From the NCBI GenBank assembly GCA_002339355.1, contig DDKQ01000007.1, positions 5,245-16,281 of the forward strand: a DNA stretch of 11,037 nt. Reading direction: 5' to 3'. This document shows, piece by piece, positions 7,721 through 11,037 of this stretch. Below the pieces are notes generated by a model. It saw only the letters and a program-made list of their open reading frames with translations, was not told where the DNA came from and searched no databases. Numbering within the stretch: position 1 is the stretch's first letter; each line of letters opens with the position of its first letter. The DNA comes from Candidatus Subteraquimicrobium carltonvillense (GTDB lineage: Bacteria; Actinomycetota; Aquicultoria; Subteraquimicrobiales; Subteraquimicrobiaceae). A program made the position numbers and the translations under genes.

Positions 7721-7747
7721 GAAAAGACCTCCGTAGATTAGAGGTCT
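7721..7747 (-). terminator. Attenuator terminator of the L10 leader
   Basis: Minus strand AGACCTC (7741-7747), 9-nt loop, GAGGTCT (7725-7731), then TTT and C: a perfect 7-bp stem with a short T tract. It overlaps the 3' strand of the L10-leader P1 helix, the arrangement expected if L10(L12) binding favours termination. Confidence 0.7.
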
Positions 7748-7820
7748 CCAATGTAGAAACTCATAAGACCTCGGTAGGCATAATTAAGCCTTCAAGGCAC
7801 CTACTGTCTACGGTCTTCCC
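7721..7820 (-). ncRNA. L10 leader (ribosomal protein leader RNA of rplJL)
   Basis: Cis-regulatory RNA bound by the L10(L12) complex. The minus strand shows the hallmark order: AAGACCGTAGA (7807-7817), GTAGGTGCC, a GCCTTGAAGGC hairpin (7788-7798), CTTAATTATG, then CCTACCGAGG (7769-7778). The 5' strand can pair with UCUAC and GGUCUU near the 3' end (7733-7737 and 7724-7729), closing a long P1 helix. Those bases are also needed for the terminator hairpin at 7725-7747, so the two folds exclude each other. Recognised from remembered L10-leader features; the boundaries are approximate. Confidence 0.85.
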
Positions 7821-7866
7821 TGGCCGGGCAGGCAAAAGCATATTTAATTGAGATGAGACATTATTC

Positions 7867-7962
7867 CCGCCCTCATTCTGAGGCTGTCAGGCCGAAGAAT
7901 CTCAATCGTAATGAGATCCTTCGTCCCCTTCGACAGGCTCAGGGTCCTCAGGATGAAGGTGG
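7867..7962. repeat. Large imperfect palindromic repeat (dispersed type)
   Basis: A 96-bp near-palindrome. The outer 17-bp arms (7867-7883 and 7946-7962) match at 14 positions; inside are CTGAG and CTGTC pairs, then an 11-bp stem (GAAGGATCTCA with TGAGATTCTTC, including a G-T pair) around a short loop near 7905-7911. The CTGAGCCTGTCGAAGG core resembles palindromic extragenic elements found in many unrelated bacterial genomes. It has no open frame and lies between the promoter candidate and the L10 leader, so it would be transcribed. Confidence 0.7.
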
Positions 7963-8011
7963 AATTTATGACCCGCCTTCATTTAATTAGAGAAAAAGAT
8001 ATTCGACTGAA

Positions 8012-8040
8012 AACTTACCAAAACTATCTTTGGGAGTCAA
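8012..8040 (-). promoter_or_regulatory. Promoter candidate for rplJL
   Basis: Minus strand: -35 TTGACT (8035-8040), 17-bp spacer, -10 TAAGTT (8012-8017) preceded by TGG (extended -10). The -35 is good and the -10 is weak. Position fits a promoter between rplA and the L10 leader, as in Bacillus subtilis. The transcript would include the 7867-7962 palindrome. Confidence 0.45.
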
Positions 8041-8052
8041 GTCTTGTTGAAT

Positions 8053-8110
8053 ATACCAGTTCTTAGAAGCCATTCCTATATCCCAGTTCGGCTAAATTTT
8101 TTACTGGTAT
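8053..8110. repeat. Inverted repeat after rplA
   Basis: ATACCAGT (8053-8060) and ACTGGTAT (8103-8110) form an 8-bp inverted repeat around 42 nt, starting 20 bp after the rplA stop. No T tract follows on the minus strand, so it is not a standard terminator. Role unknown. Confidence 0.4.
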
Positions 8111-8129
8111 CTGCGCTACAGGCGACCCA

Positions 8130-8843
8130 TTATACCGCCTCTTCCTCCAGCAAGTCTCTAGTCTTGCTTGGATCAACTTTTATTCCCGGTCCCATTGTTG
8201 AGGTAATGGTGATGCTCTTTAAATACTTTCCTTTAGCTGAAACCGGCTTCTCTTTAAGGATATCCTCAAGAAGAGTGGCATAATTCTCAATTAATTCCTT
8301 TTCCGTGAAGGAAATTTTTCCAATAGGAGCATGAATTACGCCAAATTTATCGATTTTATAGGCGATCTTTCCGGCCTTAATCTCCTGGACCACTTTCCCA
8401 ATATCGAAAGTTACCGTACCCACCTTTGGGTTGGGCATAAGTCCACGGGGACCGAGTATCCTACCCAATTTGCCAATTTTACCCATCATATCCGGTGTGG
8501 CAACAGCGACATCAAAGTCGAGCCACCCCTTCTGAATTTTCTCTATAAGCTCAGTGCCTCCCACATAATCCGCTCCTGCTTCCTCCGCCTCCCTTGCTTT
8601 TTCACCTTGAGCAAAAATGAGTACTCGAACGGTTTTCCCCGTACCATGTGGTAGAACCACTGTACCTCGGACTTGCTGATCGGCTTGACGAGGATCAACC
8701 CCCAACCTGATGTGAACCTCGGCGGTCTCGTCGAAACGCGCAGTCGCGTTTTCCTTCAACAATCTAATCGCTAGCAGCGGTGTGTATAACCTACTTCTAT
8801 CGATTTTTTTCAAAGCTTCCTGGTACTTCTTCCCTCTTTTCAA
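8130..8843 (-). CDS. rplA: Ribosomal protein L1
   Basis: L1 forms the mobile L1 stalk of the large subunit at the tRNA exit site and in many bacteria represses its own operon by binding the L11-L1 mRNA. 237 residues, normal length. Seen: a two-domain L1 fold order, with residues about 1-68 and 160-237 forming domain I and about 69-158 domain II; the signature GPRGLMPNPK at 131-140 followed by VGTVT; and the TSTMGPGIKVD end segment at 214-224. Start: TTG at 8841-8843, 5 nt after AGGAGG (8849-8854), a strong site. It lies 61 bp after rplK and is probably cotranscribed with it. Confidence 0.97.
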   Translation of the reverse strand: MKRGKKYQEALKKIDRSRLYTPLLAIRLLKENATARFDETAEVHIRLGVDPRQADQQVRGTVVLPHGTGKTVRVLIFAQGEKAREAEEAGADYVGGTELIEKIQKGWLDFDVAVATPDMMGKIGKLGRILGPRGLMPNPKVGTVTFDIGKVVQEIKAGKIAYKIDKFGVIHAPIGKISFTEKELIENYATLLEDILKEKPVSAKGKYLKSITITSTMGPGIKVDPSKTRDLLEEEAV

Positions 8844-8904
8844 TTTTTCCTCCTCGATATATCAGCATCCAAAGTGAGACGTCTCAAAAATTTACCTTCG
8901 CCTA

Positions 8905-9330
8905 CTAGTCCTTAATTTCAATGCCCATGCTTTTTGCGGTGCCCTCTATTATCTTCATGGCTGCTTCTATGCTATTTGCATTTAGATCTGACATTTTGAG
9001 TTGAGCGATCTCTCTGATTTTTTCCTTGGAGATCGTGGCCACCTTCTGCCGACTAGCTTCACTCGAGCCCGCTTCTATCCCTGCAGCCTGCTTGAGGAGA
9101 ACGGAAGCTGGAGGCGTCTTGGTGACGAAGGAGAATGACCTATCCTCGTATATGGTTATCTCCACGGGTATGATCGTACCAGTTTGAGACGCGGTTTGAG
9201 TATTATAAGCCTTGCAAAATTCCATTATATTGACGCCATATTGCCCTAAAGCCGGTCCAACTGGTGGAGCCGGATTGGCTTGCCCTGCCGGAATCTGGAG
9301 TTTTACTACCCCTACTACCTTCTTAGCCAT
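8905..9330 (-). CDS. rplK: Ribosomal protein L11
   Basis: L11 binds the GTPase-associated region of 23S rRNA and is the target of thiopeptide antibiotics. 141 residues, the standard length. Seen: N-terminal domain 1-70 with the proline-rich segment QIPAGQANPAPPVGPALGQ (12-30), the TPP linker (72-74), and the rRNA-binding C-terminal domain 75-141. Start: ATG at 9328-9330, 7 nt after GGAGGG. An upstream in-frame ATG at 9354 would add eight atypical residues and lacks a site, so I rejected it. The 290-bp leader before it holds a large multi-hairpin element. Confidence 0.97.
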   Translation of the reverse strand: MAKKVVGVVKLQIPAGQANPAPPVGPALGQYGVNIMEFCKAYNTQTASQTGTIIPVEITIYEDRSFSFVTKTPPASVLLKQAAGIEAGSSEASRQKVATISKEKIREIAQLKMSDLNANSIEAAMKIIEGTAKSMGIEIKD

Positions 9331-9402
9331 GAACAGTCCCTCCGAAACTATCAACTAAATGTATTAATCGCAGACATTGGCTACCTCTTACATGGTTTAC
9401 CG

Positions 9403-9416
9403 TTCACAGTTCACAG
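9403..9416. repeat. TTCACAG tandem pair
   Basis: TTCACAG occurs twice head to tail (9403-9409, 9410-9416) in the nusG-rplK spacer. It is a third 7-bp unit in this window, after GGGTCAA near 7637 and GTTTGCT near 7012. No function is visible. Confidence 0.5.
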
Positions 9417-9418
9417 TA

Positions 9419-9424
9419 ATTATA
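9419..9424 (-). promoter_or_regulatory. Isolated perfect -10 box upstream of rplK
   Basis: TATAAT on the minus strand, about 90 bp before the rplK start. No acceptable -35 lies 16-18 bp upstream (the region is CAAAAA-like), so this is a weak candidate for an internal rplKA promoter. Confidence 0.25.
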
Positions 9425-9452
9425 TCTAGATTAAGCTCATATTTTTGGGGAC

Positions 9453-9582
9453 GGGGTATCCTGGAGAGTGCATCTTAAGAGAACCGTTAAACCCGTACGG
9501 GAACAGCGGCGGCACCCGTACGGGTCGCCCTGAGAGAGCCGCAGCCCGTACGGGCAGCAGCTAGCACTCGGAGGGATGCCCC
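9453..9582 (-). other. Candidate structured RNA: closed multi-hairpin element in the rplK leader
   Basis: On the minus strand an outer helix is formed by GGGG-c-ATCC (9574-9582) with GGAT-a-CCCC (9453-9461), and after a small internal loop by GAGTGC (9564-9569) with GCACTC (9466-9471). It encloses three successive hairpins, each tipped by the 10-bp palindrome CCCGTACGGG (9545-9554, 9515-9524, 9492-9501). The flanks of the tips extend two of the stems: AGC-t-GC-t-GCCC with GGGC-t-GC-g-GCT, and GGC-g-ACCC with GGGTGCC. No T tract follows on either strand and there is no open frame. I recognise no known RNA family. It lies where L11-L1 operon control sites occur in other bacteria. Confidence 0.5.
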
Positions 9583-9620
9583 AAACAATATAAGTATTAC
9601 CAATGTGCATAACATTACAT

Positions 9621-10145
9621 CTAAAGCTTGGCGACCTGATCGAAGGTGAGCTCAACGGGAGTCTCCCGGCCGAAAATATTGACCAAAACTTTGAGTTTGC
9701 TTTGATCGAGATTGATCTCGGCTATGGTGCCCGTGAAGTCTGCAAGAGGACCCGAGATAACTTTCACCGTTTGACCCTCCACGAACTCGGTTTTTGGCTT
9801 TGGTTTCTCCGTTTTGATTCTGTGGAGAATCCTTTCCACTTCTTCATCTGAGAGGGGAGTGGGGCGAGCACTTGTACCAACAAAGCTAGTTACCCCGGGA
9901 GTATTTCGAACAACGTACCAGGAATCATCATCCAATTCCATTTGTACGAGGAGATAACCTGGGAAAACCCTTTTCGGAGAAACAACCTTCTTCCCACTCT
10001 TTATTTCCATGATATCCTCGGTGGGGATGACCACCTGGTAGATTTTATCCTTCATGTCCATGGATTCAATGCGGCGTTCCAGGTTAGTCTTGACCTTATT
10101 TTCATAACCAGAATATGTGTGAACGACATACCACTTTTTTGCCAT
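9621..10145 (-). CDS. nusG: Transcription elongation/termination factor NusG
   Basis: NusG binds the beta' clamp helices of elongating RNA polymerase, modulates pausing and links it to Rho or the ribosome. 174 residues, normal length. NGN domain about 4-100, with WYVVHTYSGYENKVK (5-19) and FPGYLLVQM (61-69); KOW domain about 122-150, with EGQTVKVISGPLADFTGTI (123-141). The start used, ATG at 10143-10145, gives the usual MAKKWYVV end. However, the only clear Shine-Dalgarno, AGGAGGT, at about 10172-10178, lies some 26 nt upstream; an in-frame CTG at 10161-10163 sits 8 nt after AGGAGG and would add six residues. 30 bp follow the secE stop, and the Shine-Dalgarno overlaps that stop. Confidence 0.96.
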   Translation of the reverse strand: MAKKWYVVHTYSGYENKVKTNLERRIESMDMKDKIYQVVIPTEDIMEIKSGKKVVSPKRVFPGYLLVQMELDDDSWYVVRNTPGVTSFVGTSARPTPLSDEEVERILHRIKTEKPKPKTEFVEGQTVKVISGPLADFTGTIAEINLDQSKLKVLVNIFGRETPVELTFDQVAKL

Positions 10146-10175
10146 AGCTTTAATCTGTCGCAGAATCTACACCTC

Positions 10176-10388
10176 CTAAAGAAGCTTGAGCGAAATTAAT
10201 TTTATTAATTGTGCAAAGAAAAAATCAAGACATCCTATTAACAAAACAAAAAATAGAACAGCGACCAAAACTACGATTGTCGAGGAAATAATCTCCTTGC
10301 GGGAAGGCCATATGACTTTCTTTAGCTCGGATTTTGCTTCCTTTAAATATTTAAAGAGTCTCTTGACTATTCCTTTTTTCTCTGCCAA
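10176..10388 (-). CDS. secE: Preprotein translocase subunit SecE
   Basis: Essential small membrane subunit of the SecYEG translocon; it clamps the two halves of SecY. 70 residues, the short single-span form typical of Gram-positive-type bacteria. Seen: an N-terminal amphipathic basic helix (about 5-24), the conserved hinge ELKKVIWPSRKE (21-32), and one hydrophobic transmembrane segment, about 35-58. Start: TTG at 10386-10388, 8 nt after GAGG. It lies directly before nusG, the classical pairing, and is probably cotranscribed with tRNA-Trp upstream and nusG downstream. Confidence 0.95.
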   Translation of the reverse strand: MAEKKGIVKRLFKYLKEAKSELKKVIWPSRKEIISSTIVVLVAVLFFVLLIGCLDFFFAQLIKLISLKLL

Positions 10389-10440
10389 AGGTTCAACCTC
10401 TTAAATGGCTTGCGTCATTAGAACCAGCAATGTACCAAAT

Positions 10441-10500
10441 TCGCTTCGATAAAAAGGATCGAACCCCCCAACCGCTTCGCCACGCTCACTCCGTTCGCTG
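10441..10500. repeat. tRNA-tail-like sequence and GAGC-type repeat
   Basis: Plus-strand GGATCGAACCCCCCAACC (10456-10473) nearly repeats the T-arm region of the neighbouring tRNA-Trp (GGACTCGAACCCCCAACC, about 10610-10627). TTCGAT/ATCGAA arms flank the short A/G tract at 10445-10463. Next to it, the minus strand reads GCGAACGGAGTGAGCG then GCGAAGCGG, similar in style to AGCGAGTAAAACGAGCG at 7685. No complete second tRNA can be folded here. Confidence 0.4.
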
Positions 10501-10506
10501 TACCCC

Positions 10507-10528
10507 AAAAGCTTGCCCGAATGGGCAA
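10507..10528 (-). terminator. Weak terminator-like hairpin after tRNA-Trp
   Basis: Minus strand TTGCCC, loop ATTC, GGGCAA (10513-10528), then GC and TTTT (10507-10510). A 6-bp stem with a four-T tract, about 70 nt after the tRNA and 120 nt before secE. It could partly end tRNA transcripts or be a processing structure. Confidence 0.35.
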
Positions 10529-10598
10529 ACCCCCTTGAGGTTGGGGCCCCCACTGGCTTCCTTCCGTCGTGCAAGTGAGACCACAACGTTTGAAGTTG

Positions 10599-10673
10599 CA
10601 GGCCTGGAGGGACTCGAACCCCCAACCTCCGGATTTGGAGTCCGGCGCTCTATCCAGTTAGAGCTACAGGCCT
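10599..10673 (-). tRNA. tRNA-Trp (anticodon CCA)
   Basis: A full cloverleaf can be drawn by hand: 7-bp acceptor AGGCCTG/CAGGCCT, D stem GCTC/GAGC, anticodon stem CCGGA/TCCGG with loop CTCCAAA (anticodon CCA, reading UGG), 5-nt variable loop, and T stem GGGGG/CCCTC (one G-U) with loop TTCGAGT. Discriminator G at 10599. The 3' CCA is not encoded (CAA follows), so CCA-adding enzyme is needed. A tRNA-Trp between rpmG and secE is common in Gram-positive-type genomes. A promoter candidate is at 10691-10720. Confidence 0.95.
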
Positions 10674-10690
10674 TCTCAACAACCAAAAAT

Positions 10691-10720
10691 AGTATAACTT
10701 AGCGTGTTTCTTTGTGTAAA
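10691..10720 (-). promoter_or_regulatory. Promoter for tRNA-Trp and downstream genes, overlapping rpmG
   Basis: Minus strand: -35 TTTACA (10715-10720, five of six consensus bases), 18-bp spacer, -10 TATACT (10691-10696, five of six). The predicted start is near 10684, about 11 nt before the mature tRNA. The -35 lies within the last codons of rpmG. It probably drives tRNA-Trp and perhaps secE-nusG-rplKA. Confidence 0.6.
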
Positions 10721-10848
10721 GTGTGCTGGTGACACCACTTGCAATATTTCCTTAAGCTTAATCTATCCGGATTGCTCTGCTTATTTTTGGTTGTCGTATA
10801 ATTCCTTCGCTTGCACTTAGTACAAGCTAAAATAACTAATTGTCTCAT
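10699..10848 (-). CDS. rpmG: Ribosomal protein L33, zinc-binding type
   Basis: Small protein of the large ribosomal subunit near the tRNA exit site. 49 residues, the usual length. Seen: start MRQLVILACTKCKRRNY, a zinc ribbon made by Cys9-x2-Cys12 and Cys36-x2-Cys39, and the core TTTKNKQSNPDRLSLRKYC. With all four cysteines this is the C+ zinc-binding form; genomes with a cysteine-free paralogue often switch between them under zinc control, but no paralogue is visible here. Start: ATG at 10846-10848, 5 nt after AGGTGG. It is followed after 25 bp by tRNA-Trp. Confidence 0.95.
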   Translation of the reverse strand: MRQLVILACTKCKRRNYTTTKNKQSNPDRLSLRKYCKWCHQHTLHKETR

Positions 10849-10877
10849 TCTAACCACCTAATATAATGATTACACAG

Positions 10878-10907
10878 ATTTTATTAGACATCCTGAATTT
10901 TGTACAA
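10878..10907 (-). promoter_or_regulatory. Promoter candidate P2 of rpmG
   Basis: Minus strand TTGTAC (10902-10907), 18-bp spacer, TAAAAT (10878-10883, five of six -10 bases). The -35 is weak. It lies about 30 bp before the rpmG start. Confidence 0.35.
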
Positions 10908-10920
10908 AGCGAGTTTTAAA

Positions 10921-10947
10921 ATTATCACTTCCTTTATCTGGTGTCAA
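10921..10947 (-). promoter_or_regulatory. Promoter candidate P1 of rpmG
   Basis: Minus strand: perfect TTGACA (10942-10947), 15-bp spacer, GATAAT (10921-10926, five of six). The boxes are good but the spacer is short. It starts directly after the terminator at 10953-10979, as expected at the head of a new transcription unit. Confidence 0.5.
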
Positions 10948-10979
10948 TAAATAAAGGAGGGAGAATTGCCCCCTCCTTT
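10948..10979 (-). terminator. Strong, probably bidirectional terminator
   Basis: A perfect 9-bp stem AAAGGAGGG/CCCTCCTTT (10953-10961 with 10971-10979), 9-nt loop, followed on the minus strand by ATTTATT. On the plus strand CATTTTT follows. It would end transcription of an upstream minus-strand gene outside the window, often tuf at this place, though its coding sequence is not seen here. Confidence 0.75.
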
Positions 10980-11000
10980 CATTTTTGGTAATTGGGTGCT

Positions 11001-11026
11001 AGGTTGTTGGATTTACCCATCAACCT
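11001..11026. repeat. Small perfect inverted repeat at window edge
   Basis: AGGTTG-t-TGG, six bases, CCA-t-CAACCT: two perfect arm segments separated by a single mismatch. No T tract follows on either strand. Probably a small structured 3' untranslated segment of the unseen upstream gene or a repeat. Confidence 0.4.
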
Positions 11027-11037
11027 ATTTAGGCCAA

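Noticed and set aside
9331..9354. Upstream ATG for rplK giving eight extra residues
   Set aside because: The internal ATG at 9328-9330 has GGAGGG at 7 nt and gives the family-standard 141-residue L11.
9492..9554. Three equal repeats at short spacing, as in a CRISPR array
   Set aside because: The repeat is only 10 bp and a perfect palindrome, the gaps are 13 and 20 bp, and the flanks pair into hairpins. There is no leader and no cas gene.
10441..10560. A second tRNA gene before tRNA-Trp
   Set aside because: Only a T-arm-like stretch is present; no acceptor, D or anticodon stems can be paired around it.
10981..11037. 3' end of tuf at the window edge
   Set aside because: No frame resembles the EF-Tu C-terminus; only a terminator and an inverted repeat are seen, so the upstream gene lies outside.

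Overview
This is a bacterial housekeeping locus. Every gene lies on the minus strand, in the order rpmG - tRNA-Trp - secE - nusG - rplK - rplA - rplJ - rplL - rpoB - rpoC, read from the high to the low coordinate end. rpoC runs off the low end. Gene order, a Gram-positive-type L10 leader and SecE with one membrane segment point to a Terrabacteria lineage. The beta' subunit carries a charged coiled-coil insert of about 100 residues that closely resembles the actinobacterial one, so a deep-branching, moderate-GC actinobacterial relative is my best guess. That placement is inference. I found no defence, mobile-gene or metabolic cluster. The unusual material is in the spacers and in one protein extension.

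Layout. 10849-11037: a strong terminator of an upstream gene outside the window, then promoter-like sites for rpmG. 10599-10848: rpmG (L33) and tRNA-Trp, with a good promoter overlapping the end of rpmG. 10389-10598: a repeat-rich spacer. 9621-10388: secE and nusG. 9331-9620: a spacer with a large multi-hairpin element whose three arms end in the same palindrome CCCGTACGGG. 8130-9330: rplK and rplA. 7600-8129: a 530-bp spacer with a promoter candidate, a large palindromic repeat, the L10 leader with its terminator, and a second palindromic repeat just before rplJ. 6495-7599: rplJ and rplL; L7/L12 has a lysine-rich N-terminal extension. 6102-6494: a spacer with a twice-used 19-nt motif, a folded GC-rich segment, a terminator, and a very good promoter directly before rpoB. 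1-6101: rpoB and rpoC.

How it works together. L11, L1, L10 and L7/L12 build the L1 stalk and the GTPase-associated centre of the large ribosomal subunit. NusG and RNA polymerase beta/beta' form the elongating transcription machine. SecE belongs to the protein translocon. The sites seen suggest four separately tunable parts: rpmG; tRNA-Trp-secE-nusG-rplK-rplA; rplJL under L10(L12) attenuation; and rpoBC under its own promoter. Five of the nine protein genes appear to start with TTG, each supported by a Shine-Dalgarno sequence or by family alignment.
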